A stretch of 64,000 nt of DNA from Alphaproteobacteria bacterium (GCA_021774625.1 JAJFIV010000033.1:108201-172200), one strand, 5' to 3'; positions 7,927 to 17,693 are shown, counted from the first letter of the stretch. Translations and numbers: made by a program. The notes: generated by a model not told the origin, from the letters alone.

Positions 7927-10900
7927 ATGACCCGGTTACCGCTTGGGCGCACACGCGTCTTTCTGACTTTGGTTTATTCATTTGCACTCTTGATGGTCTC
8001 TGCGCCGGTTACAGTGGCGCAGGTCGAATCAGACCTTCTGAAAGGTCTGGAATTCCGCAATATCGGCCCTTGGCGCGGCGGGCGATCCACCACCTCGACC
8101 GGTGTTCCCGGAAAACCGCTGACCTTCTATATGGGTGCAACCGGCGGCGGAATATGGAAAACCACCAATGGCGGCGTTGACTGGGTCAATATTTCCGACG
8201 GTCAGTTGAATACCGGCTCTGTCGGCGCCATTGCCGTCGCCCCTTCGGATCCCAATGTCATTTATGCCGGCATGGGCGAAAGCCCTTACCGCGGGGTTGC
8301 CTCTTCCCATGGCGATGGTGTCTATAAATCCACCGACGCCGGCAAGACCTGGAAGCATGTCGGGCTCGACAATATCCGCCAGACCGCCGGTATCGTTATC
8401 GATTCGCATAACCCGGACATTGTTTATGTTGCGGCCCAGGGAAGCCCCTGGGCACCGACCGAAGACCGCGGGATCTACCGCACCAGGGATGGCGGCGCCA
8501 CCTGGGAGAAGGTTCTTTATATCGGCGAGAATGTCGGCGCCATCGACCTGAAAATGTCCGGCGGAAATTCCCGCATTCTGTATGCCGCCATGTGGGACTA
8601 TCAGCGGACCCCGTGGGAAATCCGCTCCGGAGGCCCCGGTTCGGGCATCCATAAATCCACCGATGGCGGGGATACCTGGGAAAAGCTGACCGAGGGTCTC
8701 CCTGACGAAATGGGTAAGATCGGCATTGCGCCCTCGCCCGCCGATCCGGACCGGGTGTGGGCGGTTGTGGAAGCCAAGGAAAAAGGCGGCGTCTACCGCA
8801 CCGACGATGGCGGCAAAAACTGGACCCGCACCAATGACGAGCGGAAAGTCCAGGCGCGGTCCTGGTATTATATGCATACCTTTGCCGACCCCAACGATGA
8901 GAACACCGTCTATGTCCTGAATTCCGGCATGTATCGTTCGGTTGACGGCGGCAAAACATTTACCGGCATTTCCGGCCCGCATGGCGATCATCACTGGCTG
9001 TGGATCAATCCGGATAATTCCCAATGGATGGTCAATTCAAACGATGGCGGCGCCACGGTTACCTATGATGGCGGCAAAAGCTGGTCTTCCATTTTCAATC
9101 AGCCGACAGCGCAGTTTTACCGGGTCAATGTAGACAATCAGTTCCCTTACAAAGTCTATGCCGGCCAGCAGGACAATTCCACGGTCGCCATCTCAAGCCG
9201 CGGCTATGACGGCCGCATCGGCCGTGAGGATTTTCACTCGGTCGGCGGCTGTGAAAGCGCGCATGTGGCCTTTGATCCGGACAATCCGCGCTATGTCTAT
9301 GCCGGCTGCTACCTTGGCCAGATTGATGAATATGATTCAGAAACCCACCTGGTGCGCGACATCCGCGTCTATCCGGAAATCGGCTTCGGCGTGCCGATCC
9401 GTGACCGCAAATACCGCTTTAACTGGAATGCGCCCATTCTGGTGTCCCAGCATGACCCGAGCGTGATTTATCACGGCGGCAATATGCTGTTCAAATCCAC
9501 CGACCGCGGCCACAGCTGGCAGGCAGTGAGCCCGGACCTGACCCGCAATGATCCGGAAACCCAGGGTACGGGCGGCGGACCGATCACCAATGAGGTATCA
9601 GAAAATTACAACACGTTGTTTGCGGTCACCGAATCGCCCCATGACGCCAATGTCATTTATGCGGGCACCGATGACGGCCTGCTGCATGTCACCCGCGATG
9701 GCGGCGAAAACTGGAACCAGTTAACGCTGCGTGGATTTGATAAGGGGCTGATCAATTCCATTGATGTCTCACCGCACAATCCGGGCACCGCCTATGTGGT
9801 GGCGACTGGTTATAAATATAACGATCACAAGCCATACATATACAAGACCGACAATTATGGCGGCCGCTTCCGGGTCCTCACCAATGGCATTCCTGATGAC
9901 GTTTTTGTCCGGGTGGTGCGGGAAGATACGGTCCGTCCGGGTCTTTTGTATGCCGGAACGGAAACGGGTTTTTACATCTCCTTTGATGACGGCGGCAACT
10001 GGCAGAAAATGCAGTTGAACCTGCCGGTGGTGCCAGTCACAGACATCAAGGTGCATGGCGATGATGTGGTGCTGTCCACGCAAGGACGGGCCTTCTGGAT
10101 ATTGGATGACGTCTCGCCGCTGCGGCAGATGCCCGGTGATCTGGCGGATCAGAACGTTCATCTGTTCGCGCCCAAAACCGCGCATCTCCTGATTGGCGGC
10201 GGCGGATCCTGGTCCGGTGACGGCGCCAACCCGCCATCCGGCGCGGGGCTCTATTACTGGCTGAAGGACAAGCCGGGAAAAGAGGCAAAAGTTAAATTCG
10301 AAATTCTGGACGCCAGCGGCGAAATGATTCGTACTATGGAAGTGAAGGACGCCAAACAGGGCCTGAATCGGACAAGCTGGGATTTCCGGATCGACCCCGT
10401 GAAGAAAATCCCGGGTGTATTTACCCTGGGCGGCGGTTTTGATCAGGATGTCAGCGGCCACCGTGTGGCGCCCGGCAATTTCACGGTGCGCATGAAAATG
10501 GGCGAGGAAAGCCGGGAAGCGCCTCTGGAGGTCCGCTTTGATCCCCGTCTCGATCTGACGGCCGGCGCCATCAGCGAGCGGCAGGAAATGCTGGGCAATA
10601 TCCACGAGGCGCTGCAGCAGATTTTCGGCTCCGCCCGCAGCCTGCGCACCGTCCGTGACCGGGTTGAAACAGCCATGAAACAGGCGAAAGAGCAGAAAAT
10701 CGACAATGGCATCAAGGATGCCGGCAAGGCGCTCATTGAAAAAATCGACGCCTGGGAAGAAAAAACCATCAGTCCCGACCGGCGGTTCTTTCAGGATGTG
10801 CTGAACTGGCCCGACCGGATTGATGCGGAATTTGTCGAACTGCGCGGGGTTGTTGATGGCAATCTGGCGCCGGTGACGCAGGGCGCCAAGGACCGCTATC

Positions 10901-11064
10901 AGGATTTGGTCGCCAAATGGACGCCTATTCAGGCCGAGCGCGATCAGATTGTGAACGTGGATCTTGCCGCCTTCAACGCGCTGTTCGCTGAAAACAGCGT
11001 GCCCGCCGTGCCCCTGCCGCCTTATGTGCCGGAGCCGGAGGAAGAGGGGACAGAGACCGAATGA
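7927..11064 (+). CDS. Exported Asp-box (BNR/VPS10-sortilin-like) beta-propeller protein, copy 1
   Basis: A 1045-residue protein from ATG 7927, which has GGGAGGGG just upstream and a normal signal peptide (RVFLTLVYSFALLMVSAPVTVAQ); the ORF track starts 40 codons earlier, before the likely promoter. Residues to about 700 carry many Asp boxes (S/T-x-D-x-G-x-x-W), for example STDAGKTWKHV, TRDGGATWEKV, STDGGDTWEKL, SFDDGGNWQKM, forming one or two propellers of the sortilin/VPS10 or sialidase-like class. A C-terminal region from about 760 has a FlgD-like or Ig-like strand pattern (GEMIRTMEVKDAKQGLNRTSWDFR) and a helical tail. Bacterial homologues are annotated as glycosyl hydrolases or hypothetical; activity is unproven. 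The second paralogue follows after 35 bp. Confidence 0.82.
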   Translation: MTRLPLGRTRVFLTLVYSFALLMVSAPVTVAQVESDLLKGLEFRNIGPWRGGRSTTSTGVPGKPLTFYMGATGGGIWKTTNGGVDWVNISDGQLNTGSVGAIAVAPSDPNVIYAGMGESPYRGVASSHGDGVYKSTDAGKTWKHVGLDNIRQTAGIVIDSHNPDIVYVAAQGSPWAPTEDRGIYRTRDGGATWEKVLYIGENVGAIDLKMSGGNSRILYAAMWDYQRTPWEIRSGGPGSGIHKSTDGGDTWEKLTEGLPDEMGKIGIAPSPADPDRVWAVVEAKEKGGVYRTDDGGKNWTRTNDERKVQARSWYYMHTFADPNDENTVYVLNSGMYRSVDGGKTFTGISGPHGDHHWLWINPDNSQWMVNSNDGGATVTYDGGKSWSSIFNQPTAQFYRVNVDNQFPYKVYAGQQDNSTVAISSRGYDGRIGREDFHSVGGCESAHVAFDPDNPRYVYAGCYLGQIDEYDSETHLVRDIRVYPEIGFGVPIRDRKYRFNWNAPILVSQHDPSVIYHGGNMLFKSTDRGHSWQAVSPDLTRNDPETQGTGGGPITNEVSENYNTLFAVTESPHDANVIYAGTDDGLLHVTRDGGENWNQLTLRGFDKGLINSIDVSPHNPGTAYVVATGYKYNDHKPYIYKTDNYGGRFRVLTNGIPDDVFVRVVREDTVRPGLLYAGTETGFYISFDDGGNWQKMQLNLPVVPVTDIKVHGDDVVLSTQGRAFWILDDVSPLRQMPGDLADQNVHLFAPKTAHLLIGGGGSWSGDGANPPSGAGLYYWLKDKPGKEAKVKFEILDASGEMIRTMEVKDAKQGLNRTSWDFRIDPVKKIPGVFTLGGGFDQDVSGHRVAPGNFTVRMKMGEESREAPLEVRFDPRLDLTAGAISERQEMLGNIHEALQQIFGSARSLRTVRDRVETAMKQAKEQKIDNGIKDAGKALIEKIDAWEEKTISPDRRFFQDVLNWPDRIDAEFVELRGVVDGNLAPVTQGAKDRYQDLVAKWTPIQAERDQIVNVDLAAFNALFAENSVPAVPLPPYVPEPEEEGTETE

Positions 11065-11099
11065 TCCCAGACTTTGAAATGACTTTGAGGGGATAAATA

Positions 11100-14000
11100 A
11101 TGCAACCGATCAGCCGTTTTCTGATGATATTGGCGTTTGCCGGGGCAGCTTCCGGGTCGGCTTTTGCCCAGACAGACCCGGATTTATTTTCCGGCATGAA
11201 AGCCCGCTCAATCGGGCCCGCGGGCATGAGCGGCCGGGTGCCGGCGGTGGAAGCGGTCATATCCGATCCCAACATCATCTATGTCGGTGCCGCCGCGGGC
11301 GGTGTTTGGAAATCGGAAAATGGCGGCATCACCTGGGACACCGTCTTTGACAAGGAAGATATCGGCTCCATCGGGTCGATCAGCGTCTTTCAGCCCAATC
11401 CGGACATTGTCTGGGTTGGTACCGGAGAGGGCAATCCCCGCAATTCCATTTCGGTCGGGCGCGGTATCTATAAATCGCTGGATGGCGGCAAAAGCTGGAA
11501 AGTGATGGGCCTTCAGGCCACCGAACGCATCCATCGCGTTGTCCTCCACCCGACCAATCCCGATATTGCCTATGCCGCCGCCATGGGCCGGGCCTGGGGA
11601 GAAAATGAGGAACGCGGAGTCTATAAAACCACCGACGGCGGGGAAACCTGGGAGAAGGTCCTTTATGTGAATGAACGCACCGGCGTCGCCGATCTGGTCA
11701 TCGACCCGTCGAACCCCAACAAGCTGATCGCCGCCATGTGGGAATATCGCCGCTGGCCCTGGGGCTTCAAGTCCGGCGGGGAAGGCTCCGGCCTTTATAT
11801 GACCGTGGATGGCGGGAAGAACTGGAAACGCTTTACGGAAGACGACGGACTGCCCAAAGGCAACTTGGGGCGTATCGGCGTCGGCTTTTCCCATAATCAC
11901 CCGGACGTGGTCTATGCCATTGTCGAGGCGGAAAAGAGCGCGCTGGTCAAATCCAGCGACGGCGGCCATTCCTGGACCAAGGTGAATGAGGATATCAATA
12001 TCGCCTCCCGGCCTTTTTATTATGCGGATATCCGGGTTGATCCGGAAATGCCCAACCGGGTCTATCTGCTGCAATCGGCAACCCAGGTGTCGGACGATGG
12101 CGGCAAAAGCTTTTCCACCCTGATTCCTTTCTCATCCATCCATCCCGATCATCACGGCATGTGGATTAATCCGGAAGATGGCCGGCATATTATCGAAAGC
12201 AATGACGGCGGGGTCGCCATCAGCCGCGACCGCGGCGCCACCTGGCGCTTTGTCCATAATCTGCCATTCGCGCAATTCTATCATATCGCCGTCGATAACG
12301 ACCTGCCTTACAATGTCTATGGCGGCATGCAGGATAACGGCTCGTGGCGCGGTCCGTCCGAAGTCTGGGAAAATGGCGGCATCCGTAATTTCCACTGGCA
12401 GGAAGTGGGCTTTGGCGATGGCTTCGATGTCCAGCCGGACCCCGAGGATTCCATGCAGGGCTATGCCATGAGTCAGGGCGGAAGCCTCGTCCGCTGGAAT
12501 CAGCATACCGGCGAGCGGAAATCGATCCGTCCCTCCCCGCCGGACCCGGATACGGAATTGCGCTTTAACTGGGATGCGGCCCTGGCGCTCGATCCCTTCG
12601 ATCCGGCGACCATTTATTATGGCAGCCAGTTCGTCCATAAATCCACCGACCGGGGTCAAAGCTGGACCATCATTTCCGACGATCTCACCACCAATAATCC
12701 CGAACACCAGAAGCAGGGGGAAAGCGGCGGCCTGACGCTGGATGTGACGGCGGCGGAAAATTTCACCACCATCCTTGCCATTGCGCCAAGCCCGCTGGAA
12801 CAGGGCGTGATCTGGGTCGGCACCGACGATGGCCGCGTCCATATCACCCGTGATGGCGGCGGCAGCTGGACCAGTATCGAAGGCCGCATGCGGGGCGGAC
12901 CCGACGGTATGTGGGTGCCGCGCATCACACCCTCGCCCCATGACGCCTCGGTGGCGTTTATCGTGATGGAAGATCACCGGCGCTCCAACTGGAATACCTA
13001 TGCTTTCCGCGTGGAGAATTATGGCCGCAACTGGACCAATCTTGCGACCGGCGAGATTGAAGGTTTCGCCCATGTGCTGGAGCAGGACCCGGTCGATCCG
13101 GATTTGCTGTTTCTCGGCACCGAATTTGGTCTTTACGTCTCGCTGAATGGCGGCGGCAACTGGACAAAATGGCGCCATGGCGTGCCGCCAACCCCGGTAA
13201 AGGATATCGCCTTTCAAATGCGGGAAAATGATCTTGTCATGGCGACCCATGGCCGCGCCGCTTTCGTGCTGGATGATATCAGCGGCCTTCGGAACCTGAG
13301 CGAGGCGGATTTCGGGGAACGGCTAAAAATCCTTTCCATCCCCGCCGCCCAGCAATATCGTGTGCGCCAGACCGCCGAATCCCGCTTTCCCGGCAATGAG
13401 GAATTTCGCGGACAGAATGAAGCTTACGGCGCGCTGATCACCTGGGTGATGTCGGGCGATGATTTGATCCATCCGGATGAGGAAAAGGAACGGGCCCGCA
13501 AAGCCGCAAAAAAAACTGAAAAGCCTTCGGAAGAGGCCAAAAAGCCAGCCAACGGCAAACCCGGAAAACCGGAAGGGCCGCAAGTGGAAATCCAGGTTCG
13601 CAATGCGGACGGCGAGCTGATCCGCACCATGAAGGTGCCCGCCTATCAGGGGATCAACCGCGCCAGCTGGAACTTGCGCCCCGATGCGCTGAAACTGTTC
13701 CCCGGCCAGACTCCCTCGCCCTTCGCCCCTGGCGGGCCTGAGGTGATGCCCGGGTCTTACGAGATCACGCTCAAATATGGCGATGCGGAAGCCAGGCAGG
13801 TGATCCAGGTCTTGCCTGATCCGCGTATCGAGGTTGCGGATGCGGACCGCCAGGCCAAGCAGAACACCATCGCCCGCGCGATCGCACTTCGTGAGGTTAC
13901 GATTGACGCCATTCAGCGCATTGCGGACGCCGCCAATGACATCGACGCCGTACTCGCCAAGGCCACGGCTTTGCAGAAGGACAGCGATGATGAGGAACCG

Positions 14001-14354
14001 GCGGAAGATGACCCGGTGAAGATGCTGATGAAAAACGGCAATCAGCTAAAGAAAGGCCTGGATGCACTGGAGGAACGCCTGTGGACATCGCCACGAAAGA
14101 CCAAAGGCATTCCGAAGCGCAACCGCGTGGCCGATCAGATTAACAACGCCTTTGGCGCCCTCGGCTCAAGCTGGGATGCCCCGACCCCGGCCCAGATGGA
14201 CTATCTTCGGAAAGCGGAGCTGGAGCTGGAGCGTTTCCTGCCAGACCTGAACCGCCTGTTTGCCGAAGATGTGGCCGCCTTCCGCACGGAAGCGGAAGCG
14301 CTCGACCTCCGGCTGTTGCAACCCGGCGAGCCGTTGTCGGTGCCGGGGGAATAA
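11100..14354 (+). CDS. Exported Asp-box (BNR/VPS10-sortilin-like) beta-propeller protein, copy 2
   Basis: A 1084-residue paralogue of the preceding gene. It starts with a clear signal peptide ending in SGSAFAQ and has GAGGGG ahead of the ATG. Asp boxes include SENGGITWDTV, SLDGGKSWKVM, TTDGGETWEKV, SSDGGHSWTKV, TRDGGGSWTSI. The architecture matches copy 1 (propellers, then a beta region with GELIRTMKVPAYQGINRASWNLR, then helices), but it adds a charged Lys/Glu/Pro-rich insert around residues 795-825 (KAAKKTEKPSEEAKKPANGK) that looks disordered. Both genes form one transcription unit by spacing. Roles in binding or breaking down extracellular polymers or peptides are inference. Confidence 0.82.
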   Translation: MQPISRFLMILAFAGAASGSAFAQTDPDLFSGMKARSIGPAGMSGRVPAVEAVISDPNIIYVGAAAGGVWKSENGGITWDTVFDKEDIGSIGSISVFQPNPDIVWVGTGEGNPRNSISVGRGIYKSLDGGKSWKVMGLQATERIHRVVLHPTNPDIAYAAAMGRAWGENEERGVYKTTDGGETWEKVLYVNERTGVADLVIDPSNPNKLIAAMWEYRRWPWGFKSGGEGSGLYMTVDGGKNWKRFTEDDGLPKGNLGRIGVGFSHNHPDVVYAIVEAEKSALVKSSDGGHSWTKVNEDINIASRPFYYADIRVDPEMPNRVYLLQSATQVSDDGGKSFSTLIPFSSIHPDHHGMWINPEDGRHIIESNDGGVAISRDRGATWRFVHNLPFAQFYHIAVDNDLPYNVYGGMQDNGSWRGPSEVWENGGIRNFHWQEVGFGDGFDVQPDPEDSMQGYAMSQGGSLVRWNQHTGERKSIRPSPPDPDTELRFNWDAALALDPFDPATIYYGSQFVHKSTDRGQSWTIISDDLTTNNPEHQKQGESGGLTLDVTAAENFTTILAIAPSPLEQGVIWVGTDDGRVHITRDGGGSWTSIEGRMRGGPDGMWVPRITPSPHDASVAFIVMEDHRRSNWNTYAFRVENYGRNWTNLATGEIEGFAHVLEQDPVDPDLLFLGTEFGLYVSLNGGGNWTKWRHGVPPTPVKDIAFQMRENDLVMATHGRAAFVLDDISGLRNLSEADFGERLKILSIPAAQQYRVRQTAESRFPGNEEFRGQNEAYGALITWVMSGDDLIHPDEEKERARKAAKKTEKPSEEAKKPANGKPGKPEGPQVEIQVRNADGELIRTMKVPAYQGINRASWNLRPDALKLFPGQTPSPFAPGGPEVMPGSYEITLKYGDAEARQVIQVLPDPRIEVADADRQAKQNTIARAIALREVTIDAIQRIADAANDIDAVLAKATALQKDSDDEEPAEDDPVKMLMKNGNQLKKGLDALEERLWTSPRKTKGIPKRNRVADQINNAFGALGSSWDAPTPAQMDYLRKAELELERFLPDLNRLFAEDVAAFRTEAEALDLRLLQPGEPLSVPGE

Positions 14355-14357
14355 GGC

Positions 14358-15734
14358 TCAGGAGGGAAGAATTTCATTAAGGCCGGCCTCGAACCGGCCC
14401 AGAATCTCATCGATATCCGCTTCTGTGACGATCAGCGGAGGAGAAAAGGCAAGCGTTGTCACGGACGGCAGCGGGCGGACAATCAGGCCTTTTCGGTAGC
14501 AGGCTTCGGCTATCCGGGCGGGGATTTTGCAGGCCGGGTCGAAGAAGGTCTTTTTCTCCTTGTCTGCAATCAGTTGTACCCCTGCCAGCAGGCCGCGGCC
14601 CCGGACTTCGCCGATATTGGGATGGGCCTCACAGAGTTTTTGCAATTCCTGATGGAGATAGGCGCCAACCTTCGCGGCATTTTCGATCAGGCGTTCGCGG
14701 CTGATAATATCGAGGTTGGCGAGCGCCGTGGCGGCGCCCACCGGGTGGCCGGAATAGGTATAGCCGTGATAGAAACTGCCGTATGTTTCCGACCCCTGTT
14801 TCAGAACGTCCCAGATTTCATCGGTGATGAAGGCGGCGGAGAGCGGGAAATAGTCGCTGGTCAGGCCCTTGGCGGTCGCCATCAGGTCCGGTTCAATCCC
14901 GAAAACATCCGAGCCGAAGGCCTCGCCGAGACGGCCATAGCCGCAGATCACCTCATCAGCAATCATCAGCACATTATGCCGTTTGAGCACGGCCTGGATT
15001 TCCTGGAAATATCCGTGCGGCGGCGCGATCACGCCGCCCGCGCCCATAATCGGTTCGGCAATGAAGCCCGCCACAGTTTCCGGGCCTTCCGCAAGGATCA
15101 TGGCTTCAAGTTTAGCCGCCATACGTTTCGCATAATCCCGCTCACCCTCCCCCGGTTCACCATACCGGTAAAAATGCGGACAATCAGTATGCAGCACGCC
15201 ATCAATTGGCAAGTGAAAGGCTTTATGGAAGGCGGGCAGGCCGGTCAGGCTGGCCGTGGAAATGGAGGTGCCGTGATAGGCGTTCATGCGCGAAATAATC
15301 TTTCGTTTTTGCGGCTGGCCCTTAAGCGCAAAATAATGCCAGGCGATCTTCATCAGCGTGTCATTGGCGTCCGAACCGGAAGAGCCGAAGAAAACTCTGC
15401 TGAGCTTGCCGGGCGCCATCGCGCTCAACGCTGCCGCCAGTTCAATCTGCGGCGGGTTCGACATGCCGGAAAAGCTGTGATAATAGCCAAGCGTTCGCGC
15501 CGCATCCGCCATGCTATCGGCCAGTTCCTCCCGACCGTACCCCACATTCACACACCACAGCCCGGCAATGGCGTCGATCAATTCATGACCGTCCGTATCC
15601 CGAAGCCTGATCCCCTTTCCGGAGCCGATAATGCGCGGCCCGTCGCTTTGCTGTTGGGCAATGGATGTCGCCGGATGCAGCAGATGGTTTTTATCGAGCT
15701 CTTTCAGAGTTTCAGTTGAGCGGGAGTGGATCAT
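14358..15734 (-). CDS. Class III (omega-amino acid type) PLP-dependent aminotransferase
   Basis: A 458-residue enzyme from the ATG at 15734, which has GAGGA 7 bp upstream; the ORF track extends 72 codons further into the promoter region. Motifs: FFGSSGSDANDTLMKIAWHY (PLP phosphate region), ISRMNAYHG, IADEVICGYGRLG (Asp binding the pyridine nitrogen), TAKGLTSDYFPLSA (the Schiff-base Lys), and YSGHPVGAATALANL. Length and motifs fit omega-amino acid:pyruvate or putrescine aminotransferases rather than the roughly 400-residue AstC/ArgD ornithine type. It is divergent from lrp and the ast genes, and a role in transaminating succinylornithine or another arginine-derived amine is an inference from that position. 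Confidence 0.88.
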   Translation of the reverse strand: MIHSRSTETLKELDKNHLLHPATSIAQQQSDGPRIIGSGKGIRLRDTDGHELIDAIAGLWCVNVGYGREELADSMADAARTLGYYHSFSGMSNPPQIELAAALSAMAPGKLSRVFFGSSGSDANDTLMKIAWHYFALKGQPQKRKIISRMNAYHGTSISTASLTGLPAFHKAFHLPIDGVLHTDCPHFYRYGEPGEGERDYAKRMAAKLEAMILAEGPETVAGFIAEPIMGAGGVIAPPHGYFQEIQAVLKRHNVLMIADEVICGYGRLGEAFGSDVFGIEPDLMATAKGLTSDYFPLSAAFITDEIWDVLKQGSETYGSFYHGYTYSGHPVGAATALANLDIISRERLIENAAKVGAYLHQELQKLCEAHPNIGEVRGRGLLAGVQLIADKEKKTFFDPACKIPARIAEACYRKGLIVRPLPSVTTLAFSPPLIVTEADIDEILGRFEAGLNEILPS

Positions 15735-15834
15735 TCTAATATCCTCAAACAAGTGGCTTACATAAACAAAACATAATTTTGGAATAATGAAATACGAAAA
15801 ACAGAATTCCAGCAAAATTAACGGATGCAAAGAC

Positions 15835-15863
15835 TTAAAATACCGAATAAAATTCGGTATATT
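15835..15863 (+). promoter_or_regulatory. lrp-ast promoter with palindromic operator in the spacer
   Basis: TTAAAA (15835-15840), a 17-bp spacer and TATATT (15858-15863) form a promoter for the plus-strand genes. The palindrome ATACCGAAT-AAA-ATTCGGTAT (15840-15860, 9-bp perfect arms) fills the spacer. A regulator bound there would block RNA polymerase, so autoregulation by the adjacent Lrp-type protein is likely; it could also affect the divergent aminotransferase gene. Confidence 0.6.
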
Positions 15864-15890
15864 TTCTGCTAAGCTTTTGTGGAGGGAAAA

Positions 15891-16388
15891 ATGCCCAAAG
15901 ACATACCGAAACTCGACCAGATCAATCTGTCGATCCTGGAAACCCTGCAACTGGAAGCGCGGATCAGCAATCAGGATCTGGCGGAGAGGGTTGGCTTGTC
16001 GCCAAGCGCCTGCCTTGCCCGTGTGCGTCAGTTGGAGGCCGCCGGCTATGTCCGCCGTTATATTGCCGATATGGATGTGAATACTTTTTCATCCACTCTG
16101 ACGGCTTTTGTGGAAATTACACTGGACAGCCATTTTCCAAAGGATTTCGAAGCTTTTGACGCGGCCATTGCCGCGCTGCCGGAAGTGGTCGCAAGCTATA
16201 AGGTCAGCGGGCGCTTCGATTATCTTTTGCAGATCATCTGTTCGGACATGCAGCGGCTGCGTGAACTTTCCGACCGGATGCTGGAAGCCGGCATCGGCAT
16301 TGCGAAATTCACTACCATCCCGATCATCGAACAGCCAAAGCAGTTTTCGGGCTTTCCCCTTCGCACCCTTGCCCGGGAAGGCCGCTGA
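15891..16388 (+). CDS. Lrp/AsnC family transcriptional regulator of the arginine locus
   Basis: A 165-residue regulator starting at the ATG at 15891, which follows GGAGGG by 4 bp; the ORF-track GTG lies inside that ribosome binding site. The HTH is LDQINLSILETLQLEARISN then LAERVGLSPSACLARVRQLE, and the C-terminal RAM domain includes PEVVASYKVSGRFDYLLQII. It is first in a run of same-strand genes (M20 hydrolase, astA, astD, astB), with 52 bp to the next gene, and divergent from the aminotransferase. It probably senses arginine or a pathway intermediate; that is inference from context. Confidence 0.9.
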   Translation: MPKDIPKLDQINLSILETLQLEARISNQDLAERVGLSPSACLARVRQLEAAGYVRRYIADMDVNTFSSTLTAFVEITLDSHFPKDFEAFDAAIAALPEVVASYKVSGRFDYLLQIICSDMQRLRELSDRMLEAGIGIAKFTTIPIIEQPKQFSGFPLRTLAREGR

Positions 16389-16440
16389 TTTGCCAAGAAA
16401 GTCGCCGCCGTTTATTTTACCGCATCTGGAGAGCCCGTAA

Positions 16441-17688
16441 GTGCCGTCACACAGCCATCATATCAACGGAAAGCTAACCCCCTATCAGTTCATTCTGGAT
16501 TGGCTGGATGGAGAACAGCAGGCCATGCTCAATCTTGTGCAGGACTGGTCCCGTGTCAATTCCGGCAGTTATAACCTGGACGGCCTGGCGGAAATGGGGA
16601 ACCGGGTCAGAGACGCTTTCTCAACGCTTGGCGCCGATCATGATATGATCGACCTGCCGGATGGCGAACTGGTTGATGGAAGCGGTAATATCCGGCCCCT
16701 TCCCTACGGGCCCATGCATCGCTTCATCAAGCGGTGCGATGCGCCGCGAAAAATCCTGCTGACCGGTCATATCGACACGGTTTTCCCCGCGGACAGCGCT
16801 TTTCAGACAACCCGCTGGGTGGACGACAAGACGCTCAACGGACCCGGGGTGGCCGATATGAAAGGCGGCATCATCGTCATGCTCTGGGCTTTGAAGGCGC
16901 TGGAAAAATCGCAATGGGCGGAGCGTCTCGGCTATGAAATCCTGCTGAGTTCCGATGAGGAAATCGGCTCGGTCGGTTCCGGGCCTGTATTGATGGAACG
17001 GGCCGGAACGGCTGATTTCGGCATGACCTATGAACCGGCGCTGGCGGACGGCACCCTGGCCGGCGCGCGGAAGGGATCCGGCAATTTCACCGTCATCATG
17101 CGGGGCCGGGCGGCCCATGCCGGCCGGGAATTCGACCTTGGCCGCAATGCGGTGGTGGCGCTGGCGGATTTTATCGGCGATCTTGACGGCCTGAACGGCA
17201 GGCGCGACGGCGTGACCATTAATGCGGCCAAGCTGGAAGGCGGCGGGCCGTCCAATATTGTGCCCGATCTTGCAATCTGCCGCTTTAATATCCGGGTGCC
17301 GCGCACCGAAGATCAGGACTGGGTGATGGGCGAAATTAAAACACTGGTCGCAAAATATGAACGGTGCGAAGGCTATGAAGCGGTGCTGCATGGCTGTTTC
17401 AACCGCCCACCCAAGGAATTAACACCAGCGAATGAAGCCCTGTTTGAAGCGTTAAAAACCTGCGGCGCGGCCCTAGGCATTCCCGTCGCCTGGCAGCCGA
17501 CCGGCGGCTGTTGCGAAGGCAACAATCTCGCTGCGGCCGGTCTGCCCAATATTGACACTTTGGGCGTGCGTGGTGGTAAAATCCATAGCGCGGATGAATT
17601 TCTATGTGTGGACAGCCTGTCGGAACGGGCGAAATTATCGGCCCTGATGATGATGAAATATGCGGACGGCAGCCTTGAGGGAATATAA
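16441..17688 (+). CDS. M20-family metallohydrolase, candidate succinylglutamate desuccinylase substitute
   Basis: A 415-residue zinc hydrolase of the M20/CPG2/ArgE/DapE family, with GTG start preceded by GGAGAG. Motifs: TGHIDTVFP (His and Asp), GPGVADMKGGI (bridging Asp), SSDEEIGSVGS (catalytic Glu and ligand Glu), RGRAAHAGREF (dimerization-domain His), and GKIHSADEF (last His ligand). It resembles glutamate carboxypeptidase G2. It is directly ahead of astA in the same direction. The canonical last step of the pathway, removal of succinate from N-succinylglutamate by AstE, has no AstE gene nearby; DapE shows that this fold can hydrolyse N-succinyl amides, so an AstE-replacing role is proposed. 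Other N-acyl amino acid substrates remain possible. Confidence 0.88.
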   Translation: MPSHSHHINGKLTPYQFILDWLDGEQQAMLNLVQDWSRVNSGSYNLDGLAEMGNRVRDAFSTLGADHDMIDLPDGELVDGSGNIRPLPYGPMHRFIKRCDAPRKILLTGHIDTVFPADSAFQTTRWVDDKTLNGPGVADMKGGIIVMLWALKALEKSQWAERLGYEILLSSDEEIGSVGSGPVLMERAGTADFGMTYEPALADGTLAGARKGSGNFTVIMRGRAAHAGREFDLGRNAVVALADFIGDLDGLNGRRDGVTINAAKLEGGGPSNIVPDLAICRFNIRVPRTEDQDWVMGEIKTLVAKYERCEGYEAVLHGCFNRPPKELTPANEALFEALKTCGAALGIPVAWQPTGGCCEGNNLAAAGLPNIDTLGVRGGKIHSADEFLCVDSLSERAKLSALMMMKYADGSLEGI

Positions 17689-17693
17689 TTGAT

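Noticed and set aside
12132-13250. 372-residue minus-strand ORF opposite the second Asp-box gene
   Set aside because: Shadow of a high-GC coding region; composition lacks a protein-like pattern and the plus-strand gene is certain.
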